The notes under the pieces were generated by a model that was not told the origin of the DNA, made no database searches, and saw nothing but the letters and a program-made list of their open reading frames with translations. A DNA stretch of 17,944 nucleotides. It comes from Nitrospirota bacterium. Lineage in GTDB: Bacteria; Nitrospirota; JACRHJ01. The DNA is taken from positions 22,215 to 40,158 of the forward strand of contig DAHWTK010000003.1 of the NCBI GenBank assembly GCA_027328825.1. Direction: 5' to 3'. This document shows positions 6,954-14,880 of the stretch, one piece after another. Position numbers and translations under genes: made by a program. Position 1 is the stretch's first letter, and each line of letters starts with the position of its first letter.

Positions 6954-8408
6954 CTACTTGCTCCACCACTCGCCGGTCTTTAAATACTGGTCTATGTTCT
7001 TTGCGGCACTCCTGCCCGCGCCCATCGCAAGGATGACCGTTGCCGATCCGGTGACGATATCGCCGCCCGCAAAGACGCCTTTCTTGGTCGTCCGGCAGGT
7101 CTGCTCGTTCTCGACCTCGATATATCCCTTCTTGGTCTGGCCCAGGCCCGGAGTCGTCTGGAACAGGAGGGGATTGGAGCTTGTGCCGATGGAAACAACC
7201 ACCGCATCCACTTCCAGCGTAAATTCCGAACCAGGCTTTGCAACCGGCCTTCTCCTGCCGGAATCGTCCGGCTCGCCAAGCTCCATTTCTATACACTCAA
7301 GGCCCTTGACCCAGCCCTGCTCGTTTCCGAGAACCTTAACAGGTGCCGTCAGGAGCTTGAATTTCACGCCCTCGTGCATCGCGTGCTCGACCTCTTCGTG
7401 CCTGGCCGGAAGCTCGTCCTGAGAGCGCCTGTATACGATGTAGGCGTTGTCCGCGCCGAGGCGAAGGGCCGTGCGGACAGCGTCCATGGCGACGTTTCCG
7501 CCGCCGACTACCGCGACATTCTTGAACCTCTTTATCGGCGTATCGAATTCCGGGAACTGGAAGGCCTTCATGAGGTTCGAGCGCGTGAGGAACTCGTTGG
7601 CGGAGTAGACGCCGTTCAGGTTCTCGCCGGGGATACCCATGAACCACGGAAGCCCCGCGCCGTTGCAGATATACACGGCGTCGAAACCGTCCTCTTCCAT
7701 GAGCTGGTCGATAGTCTTTATCTTGCCTATGACATAGTTCAGCTTTATCTCGACGCCCATCTGCTCAAGGACCTTCACCTCGCGCTCGACGATTGCCTTC
7801 GGGAGCCTGAACTCCGGTATGCCGTACACGAGAACGCCGCCTGCCTTGTGAAGCGCCTCGAATACCGTTACCTTGTGGCCCATGACGGTGAGGTCGAACG
7901 CGGCTGTCAGGCCGGACGGCCCCGCGCCGACTATGGCAATCTTTTTGCCAGTGGGCGCCGCAGCCTTCGGTATCTGGCCGCCGCCGTGCTTCGCCTGGAA
8001 ATCCGCAACGAATCTCTCAAGCCGTCCTATAGCGACGGAATCGCCTTTCTTGCTCAGGATGCAGACCTTCTCGCACTGCATCTCCTGCGGGCATACGCGC
8101 CCGCATACGGCGGGAAGGAGGCTCGATTCCTTTATCTTTGCCAGCGCGGCGAGATAGTCCTTGCTCTGAATCAGGCCGATAAAAGACTTGATGTCTATAC
8201 CGACCGGGCAGCCCGTCGTACAGAAAGGCTTTTTGCACTGAAGACACCGTGACGCCTCCAGGAGCGCCTGCTCTTCCGTATAGCCGAGCGTCACCTCGTC
8301 GAAATTCCTGGCCCTTACGTGCGGGTCCTGCTCCGGCATACCCTGCCGGGGAACCTTGGGTTTGCCGCCTCCCTGACCCGCCTGTCCTTCTTTTTTCTCT
8401 TCAGTCAT
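6954..8408 (-). CDS. nfnB: NADPH-binding large subunit of NfnAB-type transhydrogenase
   Basis: A 484-residue GltD-like iron-sulfur flavoprotein. The N-terminal cysteines CLQCKKPFCTTGCP (55-68) and CGRVCPQEMQCEKVC (102-116) bind two [4Fe-4S] clusters. The FAD motif IAIVGAGPSGLTAA is at 157-170, and the NADP-binding motif VAVVGGGNVAMDAVRTALRL at 298-317 is followed by YRRS, whose arginines favour NADPH. NfnAB (ferredoxin-dependent NADH:NADP oxidoreductase, also called SudAB) couples NADH and ferredoxin oxidation to NADP reduction by electron bifurcation. The partner nfnA lies 16 bp upstream and there is no gltB, so a glutamate synthase small subunit is unlikely. AAGGGG five bases before the ATG supports the start. 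Confidence 0.88.
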   Translation of the reverse strand: MTEEKKEGQAGQGGGKPKVPRQGMPEQDPHVRARNFDEVTLGYTEEQALLEASRCLQCKKPFCTTGCPVGIDIKSFIGLIQSKDYLAALAKIKESSLLPAVCGRVCPQEMQCEKVCILSKKGDSVAIGRLERFVADFQAKHGGGQIPKAAAPTGKKIAIVGAGPSGLTAAFDLTVMGHKVTVFEALHKAGGVLVYGIPEFRLPKAIVEREVKVLEQMGVEIKLNYVIGKIKTIDQLMEEDGFDAVYICNGAGLPWFMGIPGENLNGVYSANEFLTRSNLMKAFQFPEFDTPIKRFKNVAVVGGGNVAMDAVRTALRLGADNAYIVYRRSQDELPARHEEVEHAMHEGVKFKLLTAPVKVLGNEQGWVKGLECIEMELGEPDDSGRRRPVAKPGSEFTLEVDAVVVSIGTSSNPLLFQTTPGLGQTKKGYIEVENEQTCRTTKKGVFAGGDIVTGSATVILAMGAGRSAAKNIDQYLKTGEWWSK

Positions 8409-8424
8409 CGTTACCCCTTATCGC

Positions 8425-9276
8425 TTAAGCCGAATGGCAGAGTTTCTTCCTGCAGATGTCAGTCGCCTGCTTCTCCTCGGGCAGATACTGCCTCTGGCGC
8501 GCCATCATTTCGTCGTAGTCCACCTCGTGTCCGTCGAACTCCGGGCCGTCCACGCAGACGAACTTTGTCTTTCCGCCGACGGTCACGCGGCACGCGCCGC
8601 ACATCCCGGTGCCGTCCACCATGATGGTGTTGAGGCTGGCGAAAGTCTTTATCTTGTGCGGCTCGGTAACCTTGCAGACGAACTTCATCATAATCGGCGG
8701 GCCGATTACTACGACAAGGTCTACCGTAATCTTCTCGACCTCTATCATCTGCTTGAGTTCGTCCGTCACAAAACCTTTCTTCACATATGAGCCGTCGTCC
8801 GTGGTGATGCGCACCTCGGTCGAAGCCTTTCTCATCAGGTCTTCGTATATCAAAAGGTCCTTCGTCCTGGCGCCCAGGATGGATATGACCTTGTTTCCTG
8901 CGTCTTTCATGGCCTTCGCAATCGGATGTACAGGCGCTATGCCGACACCGCCGCCTACGCAGACGACCGTGCCGAATTTTTCGACATGCGTCGGCTTGCC
9001 GAGCGGCCCCGCGACATGCATAAGCTTGTCGCCTTCCTTGAACGAGCCGAGGAGCATCGTGGAGGCCCCCACTTCCTGGAACAGGATGTTTATAGTGCCT
9101 GCCTTGGCGTCCTTGTCGGCAATCGTGAGAGGTATCCTCTCGCCAGATTCGCGCGGGATTATGATGACGAACTGCCCCGCCTTGTGTGCCCTGGCTATCT
9201 CCGGAGCATTAAGCACGAACTCCGTTATCCTCGGTTCCTGCGCAGACCAAACTGTCTTCTTTAAGATTTCGTACAT
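8425..9276 (-). CDS. nfnA: NfnA, ferredoxin-NAD reductase-like small subunit
   Basis: A 283-residue flavoprotein of the dihydroorotate-dehydrogenase-K/FNR family. The FAD domain has AGQFVIIIPRESGERIPLTI (33-52); the nucleotide-binding motif VVCVGGGVGIAPVHPIAKAM is at 104-123. The [2Fe-2S] site shows D221, C226, C229 and C241 (VDGTGMCGACRVTV and KFVCVDGPEFDGHEVD). That Asp-Cys3 ligand pattern matches the one described for Thermotoga NfnA, and this fits NfnA better than a pyrimidine PyrK. It is directly followed by nfnB and preceded by the rubrerythrin-like gene 12 bp upstream, so the three are likely cotranscribed. Confidence 0.88.
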   Translation of the reverse strand: MYEILKKTVWSAQEPRITEFVLNAPEIARAHKAGQFVIIIPRESGERIPLTIADKDAKAGTINILFQEVGASTMLLGSFKEGDKLMHVAGPLGKPTHVEKFGTVVCVGGGVGIAPVHPIAKAMKDAGNKVISILGARTKDLLIYEDLMRKASTEVRITTDDGSYVKKGFVTDELKQMIEVEKITVDLVVVIGPPIMMKFVCKVTEPHKIKTFASLNTIMVDGTGMCGACRVTVGGKTKFVCVDGPEFDGHEVDYDEMMARQRQYLPEEKQATDICRKKLCHSA

Positions 9277-9288
9277 TCAGCCCCACCC

Positions 9289-9759
9289 TTAATTGTTTTC
9301 GATCTCTCTCATAAAATCGTCGTATTTATCCTCAAAACCCCTGAGATGCCTGCTCTCTTCGTCCGCCAGCAGAAGGAACAACGCCTTTGCCTTCTCGTCG
9401 TCGGACAGTGCGGCATATTTCCGGTAAGACTCGAACGCCTCTTTCTCCTTGGCCATGGCCGCCTTGAGGACGTCCTGGTAGCTCGCCGTCTCGTCCAGCC
9501 TCACCTTGCCGACATAATCGGCATATCCGAGAGGTTTCGCCACGCCGTGCGACTTCGGTATTTTTCCGCTCTTATCGACCTTTTTCTCCAGCTCGTTTAA
9601 ATGGTCGATGTGTTTCTGCTCCTCCTTCGCCAGGTGCTTCAGGTATGCGCGGACGTTTTCCGCCGAGGCCTTCTCTGCGGCTTCCGAGTAAAACCTCTTC
9701 GCGTTTTCCTCGTTTATCCTGGCGTAGTCGATTATCTCTCTCAGCGTGATTTCTTCCAT
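9289..9759 (-). CDS. Rubrerythrin-like ferritin-fold di-iron protein
   Basis: A 156-residue four-helix-bundle protein with two metal-binding halves: E18 (NEENAKRFY) and E47/H50 (KEEQKHIDHL), then E107 (KEKEAFESY) and E135/H138 (DEESRHLRGFE). There is no C-terminal rubredoxin domain, so it is an erythrin or rubrerythrin-like peroxidase rather than classical rubrerythrin. The likely role is peroxide or oxygen protection of the oxygen-sensitive enzymes in this cluster. Its AGGAG ribosome site lies about six bases before the ATG and directly after the T-tract of a strong terminator hairpin, so expression probably depends on read-through from dsrL. Confidence 0.85.
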   Translation of the reverse strand: MEEITLREIIDYARINEENAKRFYSEAAEKASAENVRAYLKHLAKEEQKHIDHLNELEKKVDKSGKIPKSHGVAKPLGYADYVGKVRLDETASYQDVLKAAMAKEKEAFESYRKYAALSDDEKAKALFLLLADEESRHLRGFEDKYDDFMREIENN

Positions 9760-9773
9760 TCAGATCTCCTGAT

Positions 9774-9820
9774 AAAAAACAGCCCGGAGGGTCCGCCCCA
9801 TCGACGGGCGGCCCTCCGGG
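9774..9820 (-). terminator. Strong intrinsic terminator/attenuator after dsrL
   Basis: CCCGGAGGG (9783-9791) pairs with CCCTCCGGG (9812-9820) and CCGCCC (9793-9798) with GGGCGG (9806-9811): a 15-bp GC stem with one bulged base and a 7-nt loop. In the minus-strand transcript it is followed by CTG and six T (9779-9774). It begins 16 bp after the dsrL stop. The rubrerythrin ribosome site starts only a few bases beyond the T-tract, with no room for a promoter between. Confidence 0.88.
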
Positions 9821-9836
9821 TAACGGAACGAATATT

Positions 9837-11519
9837 TTAGAACATGTCTATGTAGCCGCAGGGACAAGCTTCCGCGCATTTCTTGCAACCCTGGCATTTG
9901 TCCAGGATAAACTCGTAATGCGTGCCGCGCGCGGTATCTTTCGCCTTCTTTTCCACCGCGCCGTCCGAGCAGTACATCCAGCAGTTGTCGCAGTCGAAGC
10001 ACAGGCCGCAGCTCATGCAACGGGAGACTTCCTCCTTGAACTCCGCATCCGAGAGGGCGATCATCGGCTCTTTCGTCATGCTCGTCTTCACCTCGGACGC
10101 CGGGAGATACTTTGTCGAGGTGCGATCTTTCTTGACGAAGAAGTCGCGGTACATGTTCTGATACCTGACGACCGTAAGCGGGGCCTCTGCCGGCTTCTCC
10201 TTCTTCTGGATGAAGTCGTCTATGGCCTCGGCGGCCTTCCTACCCAGCCCTATGGCCTCCGTTACAAGGCCAAGCTGGTTCGTGACGTCGCCGCCCGCGA
10301 AAATGCCGTCCGCCGGGGTCTTGCCGCCCGCGTCGGCTGATATCCAGCCCTTTTCGTTTTTCAGGCTCTCAAGGCCGTTGAACTCAGGCTCCTGGCTGAT
10401 GGAGGGGCAGACGAACGTCGCCTCTACCACGAACTCGGAACCAGGCACCGGGACGGGCTTGCGCCTCCCGGAAGCGTCCGGCTCGCCAAGCTCCATTCTC
10501 TGGAGCTTCAGGCCTGTCGCCTTGCCGTCCTTCACGACAACTTCGACTGGGGCGGTAAGGTACTCGAACTTGACGCCTTCTTCCTCGGCGGAATGGATCT
10601 CGTGTTCGATTGCGGGCATTTCAGTGCGGGTCCGGCGGTAGGAGAGGGTTACGTCCGCGCCGAGCCTGAGCGCGACTCTCGCGGCGTCGATGGCGCTGTT
10701 TCCGCCGCCGACAACGATAACCTTCTTGCCTATATCGACCTTCTCGCCTTTATTAACCTTGTGCAGGAATTCCGCGCCGGTCAAGACATTCGGCGCATTT
10801 TCACCGGGAACGCCGAGCTTCTTGCCGGCATGGGCGCCTATGCCCATGAAGACAACGCTGTTGGATTTCCGGAGCTCGTCGAACGAGACGTCCTTGCCCA
10901 CTTTCGTATTGAGTTTGAGCTTAACGCCAAGGTCGAGGATTTTCTTGATCTCGGCATCGAGCACATCCTCCGGCAGCCTGTAGGAAGGTATACCGTAACG
11001 CAACATGCCGCCGGCCTTCTCGAATGACTCGTAGATGGTCACGCCGTAGCCGCGCCTGGCAAGCTGATATGCGCAGGAGAGACCCGCCGGACCGGAGCCT
11101 ACTACCGCGACAGATTCGGCCTTTTTGTCCGCTGAGAGCATATTGAGCGGCAGGGTATTTTTGATACCGTAATCGCCCATGAAGCGCTCGATGTTGTTGA
11201 TGTTCAGGGGGCCTTCGAGGCTCCCCCTGTTGCACTCGCTCTCGCACGGGTGCGGACAGACCCTGCCGGTGGTAGCCGGAAGCGGGTTCTTGTCCGTAAG
11301 CATGTACCAGGCCTCTTTCATGGACTGATCAAATGTCCTGCCGTACATCTCCGACTGGCTGACGTGCATGACATAGCCACGGATGTCTATGCCCGAAGGG
11401 CACTTGAACGTGCACGGCGGCGTTTTAGGCTGGTACTTGGGCCTCAGCGCGGAAGCCTGCGTCGCGGAGCCGGCTTTTATGCTGTAGTCCTTCTTTTTCT
11501 TCTTAACTACAATGGCCAT
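9837..11519 (-). CDS. dsrL: DsrL-like NAD(P)H-dependent iron-sulfur flavoprotein
   Basis: A 560-residue GltD-type oxidoreductase with an added C-terminal ferredoxin domain. N-terminal cluster cysteines are C36, C40, C88, C92 and C96; FAD motif VAVVGSGPAGLSCAYQLARR (137-156); NAD(P) motif VIVVGGGNSAIDAARVALRL (267-286) with SYRR after it. The tail has CMSCGLCFDCDNCWMYC (501-517) and CQGCKKCAEACPCGYI (542-557), room for two more [4Fe-4S] clusters. DsrL in Allochromatium couples DsrAB to NAD(P)H, and relatives (DsrL-2) occur beside reductive-type dsrAB in sulfur or thiosulfate reducers and disproportionators. The place directly after dsrABD supports this. It is shorter than Allochromatium DsrL (about 655 residues), so subtype assignment needs a tree. 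It is followed by an intrinsic terminator. Confidence 0.8.
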   Translation of the reverse strand: MAIVVKKKKKDYSIKAGSATQASALRPKYQPKTPPCTFKCPSGIDIRGYVMHVSQSEMYGRTFDQSMKEAWYMLTDKNPLPATTGRVCPHPCESECNRGSLEGPLNINNIERFMGDYGIKNTLPLNMLSADKKAESVAVVGSGPAGLSCAYQLARRGYGVTIYESFEKAGGMLRYGIPSYRLPEDVLDAEIKKILDLGVKLKLNTKVGKDVSFDELRKSNSVVFMGIGAHAGKKLGVPGENAPNVLTGAEFLHKVNKGEKVDIGKKVIVVGGGNSAIDAARVALRLGADVTLSYRRTRTEMPAIEHEIHSAEEEGVKFEYLTAPVEVVVKDGKATGLKLQRMELGEPDASGRRKPVPVPGSEFVVEATFVCPSISQEPEFNGLESLKNEKGWISADAGGKTPADGIFAGGDVTNQLGLVTEAIGLGRKAAEAIDDFIQKKEKPAEAPLTVVRYQNMYRDFFVKKDRTSTKYLPASEVKTSMTKEPMIALSDAEFKEEVSRCMSCGLCFDCDNCWMYCSDGAVEKKAKDTARGTHYEFILDKCQGCKKCAEACPCGYIDMF

Positions 11520-11533
11520 TGATTTTTCTCCGT

Positions 11534-11779
11534 TTATGCGTTCGCGCTTCCCTCTACGTGCGGAAGTTCGATCGTAGTGCCGCCGAAATAGCCATATACG
11601 AGCTTCTCCTCGTCGATCAGCTCCTTAAGGGCTTCCTTCACGTCTTTCTTCGAACACTCGGCCTCGCCGAAATGCTCTATGACTTCCTGGGTAAGGTGGG
11701 GAACCTTCACCTGTTTTTTGCCGGCGTAGGATTCCACCTTATGGAATAAGTAGTCTTTTATCTCTTCTAAAGACGCCAT
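11534..11779 (-). CDS. dsrD: Dissimilatory sulfite reductase regulatory protein DsrD
   Basis: An 81-residue winged-helix protein of DsrD length. The conserved end KDVKEALKELIDEEKLVYGY, then FGGTTIEL, matches the wing of DsrD. DsrD binds DsrAB and stimulates sulfite reduction in sulfate reducers; it was once thought to bind DNA. It sits 11 bp after dsrB and 14 bp before dsrL, the usual position. The ribosome site GAGGTG lies five bases before the ATG. Presence of DsrD is commonly taken as a sign that DsrAB works in the reductive or disproportionating direction. Confidence 0.92.
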   Translation of the reverse strand: MASLEEIKDYLFHKVESYAGKKQVKVPHLTQEVIEHFGEAECSKKDVKEALKELIDEEKLVYGYFGGTTIELPHVEGSANA

Positions 11780-11790
11780 TTTCGCACCTC

Positions 11791-12867
11791 TTAAAATTTA
11801 ACGTGTGTAGAGGAATTGTACGTGCTGGACGCCAGGGTGTAGTCATCAATATGGTACTTGGTGAACTCCAGGCCCGTCTTCTCAAAGAACTTCTGCCAGC
11901 CGATCCTGCCGATCCACTCGCCAACCCTTTCGTACTTCTTCGCGTCCTTGGCGTAGGTCTCGACGATGTTCTTTACCGCGCTCGTGACTTCCGGCCAGCG
12001 CGGCGGATTGTTCGGGAGATAGGGTATCGCAAGCTTCGAGAACATCGGAGCGGTGCGGGAGTTGGAAACCTTGCCGCCAACCCATATCGAGATACCGTCG
12101 TTAAGCGGGTTCGCTATCGGCATCGCCGGGCATACGGTGTAGCAGTTGCCGCAGTACATGCAGAGGTCTTCCACAACCTCGACCGTCTTCTTGCCAGCCA
12201 CGACCTTCGGGCGTATTGCGGCCTTCGGGCAGGAGGCGACAGTGGACGGAATCTCACACATGTTGGCGAGAGCATCGTTGTTGATGGTCGGCGGCGTCCT
12301 GTGGATGCCGAGTATGGCGATGTCGGAACAGTGAACCGCGCCGCACATGTTGAGGCAACACGCGACCGCTATTCTCAGGTGCGCGGGAAGCTTCATGGAC
12401 GTGAAGTAATCAATCAGCTCGTCCATGGTGGCCTTCACAACTCCGGAAGCGTCCGTCGCGGAGCTGTGGCAGTGAACCCAGCCCTGGGTATGGACGATAT
12501 TGGAAATGGAGTTGCCGGTGCCGCCGACTGGGTGTCCCATCTTGCTCAACTCATCGATTATCGGCTGGACATTGGCTTCCTTGTCCGTCATGAACTCGAC
12601 GTTGTTGCGGCTGGTGAACCTGAGATACCCGTCGCAGTACTTGTCGGCCAGGTTGCAGAAATCCCTTATCTTATCGATGCTGACGAGCCTCGAGGACGCG
12701 GCGCGAACGGTGTAGAGCTTATCACCGGTCTCGGAAACGTGCATCAGCACGCCAGGCTTTACTTTCTCATGGTATTTCCATTTGCCGTAGTTTGCCTTCA
12801 CCATCGGGTGAAGCATTTGTTCGTAATGGGGTGGCCCTATATCTGTCTTTCTCTTCGGAGCTGCCAT
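11791..12867 (-). CDS. dsrB: Dissimilatory sulfite reductase beta subunit
   Basis: A 358-residue DsrB of normal length. The siroheme/[4Fe-4S] segment is ACCLNMCGAVHCSDIAI (169-185) with a later Cys at 213 (STVASCPKAAI); the inserted ferredoxin domain has CMYCGNCYTVCP (236-247). Basic residues around TSRNNVEF (85-92) belong to the sulfite-binding pocket region. With DsrA it forms the alpha2beta2 enzyme that reduces sulfite in the cytoplasm or runs in reverse in sulfur oxidisers. GGAGGG precedes the ATG by about ten bases. The 92-bp dsrA-dsrB gap has no further features. Confidence 0.97.
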   Translation of the reverse strand: MAAPKRKTDIGPPHYEQMLHPMVKANYGKWKYHEKVKPGVLMHVSETGDKLYTVRAASSRLVSIDKIRDFCNLADKYCDGYLRFTSRNNVEFMTDKEANVQPIIDELSKMGHPVGGTGNSISNIVHTQGWVHCHSSATDASGVVKATMDELIDYFTSMKLPAHLRIAVACCLNMCGAVHCSDIAILGIHRTPPTINNDALANMCEIPSTVASCPKAAIRPKVVAGKKTVEVVEDLCMYCGNCYTVCPAMPIANPLNDGISIWVGGKVSNSRTAPMFSKLAIPYLPNNPPRWPEVTSAVKNIVETYAKDAKKYERVGEWIGRIGWQKFFEKTGLEFTKYHIDDYTLASSTYNSSTHVKF

Positions 12868-12959
12868 TTTCTCAATCCCTCCGTTATTTTTCTTCTGCCT
12901 TGTTCATAAATACATCAAACCGTTAAATCATGAGTGGCGGCATTTCCGTCCACCATCTC

Positions 12960-14139
12960 CTATTCTTCGTCGAAATACTCTTCGTAGAAGATGTACGGGT
13001 TGGACCGCGGCTCTTTTATCATGGCCGGAACCGGCTCAAGACCGACTTCCTCGACGAAATTGCCTTTGCCTATACGGACGATCATCTCGCCTATGCGCTC
13101 CCTGTTCTCGCCGTGCTCATCCCAGAACTCCCATATGCGGCGGATAAGGTCCTTGAACTCCTCGTATGGCGGCTCCATCTTTATGAACGGCACCAGGACG
13201 GAAGAAAGCAGGGCGCCCTGGACAATCGGGGCCTTAGCGCCGAGCAGTATCATCGCGCCCTTGTCCTTGCCGGGGCGAAGGGCCTTCGGCATGACGTTTA
13301 TGCAGTGCATGCAACGGTTGCAGTTCTTGTTGTCTATGGAGAGTTTGGAACCGTTCCAGGACATGCAGCCTGTCGGGCATTTCTCCGACAACGTCGTTCG
13401 CTATGTCAACCTTGCCACCCTTGGCGTATTCGGCGACGGCGGCGTCATCCTGCTGGATTTCGTCTCTCCAGGTGCCGATAATGGAGCAGTCGGAGCGGGC
13501 TATCGAGGCGACGCAGTCGTTCGGGCAGCCGGACATCTTGAACTTGAACTTGTACGGGAACGCCGGCCTGTGGAGCTCGTCCTGATATTCGTTCGTCAGG
13601 TCGTAGCACAGGTTCATGGTGTCATAGCAGGCGAACTCGCAGCGGGCCATGCCGTTGCAGCAGGACGGGGTGCGGACGTCCGAACCGGAGCCGCCCAGAT
13701 CCCAGCCGTGCTCAGAGAGGTCGGTAAATATGGGTTCGAGCTGATCTGTGGTAGTACCGAGCATGACGAAGTCGCCGGTCGAGCCGTGCAGGTTCGTAAG
13801 GCCGGAGCCGTGCTTCTCCCAGAGGTCGCAGAGATACCTGAGCGCGCCGGTGTTATAGAACCATGCGGAAGGCTGGTTGACGCGGACGGTGTGGAAGTGG
13901 GAGACGTTCGGGAACTTCTCCGGCGAATCCGAATAACGGCCTATGATGCCGCCGCCGTAACCGCGGACGCCGACTATGCCGCCATGTTTCCAGTGCGTCT
14001 TCTTGTCCTTGTAGGACATCTCAAGGAGACCGAGGAGGTCCTTGCACATGGCATTCTTCACGGCCATCCTCTTAATGTCCTTGATGAAGCTCGGCCAAGG
14101 GCCGGTTTCAAGCTGGTCAATCATTGGGGTATCTGACAT
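12960..14139 (-). CDS. dsrA: Dissimilatory sulfite reductase alpha subunit, frameshifted
   Basis: The gene is split into two overlapping frames. The 5' frame (14139 to about 13384) holds the N-terminus and the siroheme/[4Fe-4S] cysteines C161-X5-C167 and C205-X3-C209 (SGCPNDCVAS). It leaves the family sequence right after residue 251 and runs on as nonsense to 13234. The 3' frame (from 13391 to 12960) resumes with EKCPTGCMSWNG, the ferredoxin cysteines NCNRCMHCINVMPKALRPG and the normal DsrA C-terminus ending YFDEE. Deleting one G at 13385-13386 gives ANDVV-EKCPTGC, and an intact subunit of about 392 residues, close to family length. No other damage is seen, so an assembly error or recent mutation is likely. 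AAGGAG precedes the ATG. Confidence 0.93.
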
Positions 14140-14200
14140 CTACTTTCTCCTTTTCTGGTTATGAAACAAAACCTAAAAAAATGCCTGACCGGGCTATTCC

Positions 14201-14211
14201 TCACCTCCTTT
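14201..14211 (-). promoter_or_regulatory. Unusually strong Shine-Dalgarno-like sequence without a start codon
   Basis: AAAGGAGGTGA on the minus strand is complementary over 11 bases to the usual 3' end of 16S rRNA. It overlaps the stop codon of the HEAT gene. No ATG, GTG or TTG lies at a usable distance; the dsrA ATG is about 60 bases further and has its own AAGGAG. It could be a ribosome standby site for dsrA, a remnant, or chance. Confidence 0.4.
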
Positions 14212-14875
14212 ATTCGCTGTTTTTCACGATATTTTCAAGCGCGTCGCCCGCGGCGCGCGCTACGGTGATTTTTTTCAGGCTGTCGTCTTCATAAATATTT
14301 ATAAATGAATCGTCCCCGGAAAGGGCATTAAGAGCTTCTTCCGCCGCCATGAAGCGCATCCTGCCGAGCGCCCACGCGGAAAAACCCCTTATCACCGGGT
14401 CCGGGTCTTTCAGGAACTCCACCAGCGCAGGCCCCATCTCGGAGACCAGCGCAGGCTCGCTATCCGCGAGAGCTCCGATTGCCCAGATGGAACCCGCAAG
14501 TATGGGAGTATTTCTGTTTGCGGGGAGGGATAGCTCCGGGTCGTCCGACAGGTGCAGGACAACACGTATCGCATCCCTGGCCATTCCCGGATTGTTTTTG
14601 TATATCTCAGCTATCGCCTGCGCCGAACACCAGCCTATAGTGCTGGATTCCTCGCTCAAAAACCACAGCATCCGCCTGACCGCCGGCGCGAGGTTTGTCC
14701 GGCCTTCCGCTGCAATAAGCCCAAGCAGCGTCACCGTCCTCCATCTGACAAGCTCTTCCTCGGAATACAGAAGGCCGAGCAGAATCCGCAGGTTTCTATG
14801 TCTTTTTTTTACCAGGTCCATCGCTTCCTGATATTTACGGGCAAGCAGGAGTTCCGACAGGATTTCCCTGTCCAT
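14210..14875 (-). CDS. HEAT-repeat protein in the dsr operon
   Basis: A 221-residue all-helical protein without signal peptide or membrane segment. Several HEAT-type helix pairs are visible: EELVRWRTVTLLGLIAAE, SSTIGWCSAQAIAEIYK, ILAGSIWAIGALADSEP and DPDPVIRGFSAWALGRM, each with the D/W/A pattern of armadillo-like repeats. Similar proteins are found in sulfate reducers (DVU0298-like, from memory and not searched). HEAT proteins are scaffolds; some relatives act on bilins or assemble metalloenzymes. Its place between dsrH and dsrA, 5 bp from dsrH, suggests a role in DsrAB maturation or partner binding, which is an inference. The start has no clear ribosome site and may be coupled to dsrH. Confidence 0.8.
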   Translation of the reverse strand: MDREILSELLLARKYQEAMDLVKKRHRNLRILLGLLYSEEELVRWRTVTLLGLIAAEGRTNLAPAVRRMLWFLSEESSTIGWCSAQAIAEIYKNNPGMARDAIRVVLHLSDDPELSLPANRNTPILAGSIWAIGALADSEPALVSEMGPALVEFLKDPDPVIRGFSAWALGRMRFMAAEEALNALSGDDSFINIYEDDSLKKITVARAAGDALENIVKNSE

Positions 14876-14880
14876 AGTTA

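Noticed and set aside
7268..10496. Identical stretch of about 22 nt in nfnB (near 7268) and dsrL (near 10475)
   Set aside because: It encodes the shared ELGEPD-x-SGRR segment of two paralogous GltD-type enzymes; conserved protein sequence and similar codon use explain it without invoking a repeat element.
9837..11519. DsrL-like gene as the glutamate synthase small subunit gltD
   Set aside because: No gltB nearby, a C-terminal double ferredoxin domain is present, and it directly follows dsrABD.
13234..13391. Programmed ribosomal frameshift in dsrA
   Set aside because: No slippery run, in-frame stop or stimulating structure is evident at the junction, and DsrA is not known to use frameshifting; a single extra G explains it better.
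11803..14136. Long open frames on the plus strand opposite dsrB and dsrA (368 and 381 codons)
   Set aside because: They are exact antisense shadows of genes with full family motifs on the minus strand; GC-rich third positions keep the reverse frame open. Their translations have no recognisable domain.
14164..14200. Intrinsic terminator between the HEAT gene and dsrA (T7 run)
   Set aside because: Only a 3-bp GCC/GGC stem precedes the T run, too weak to terminate.
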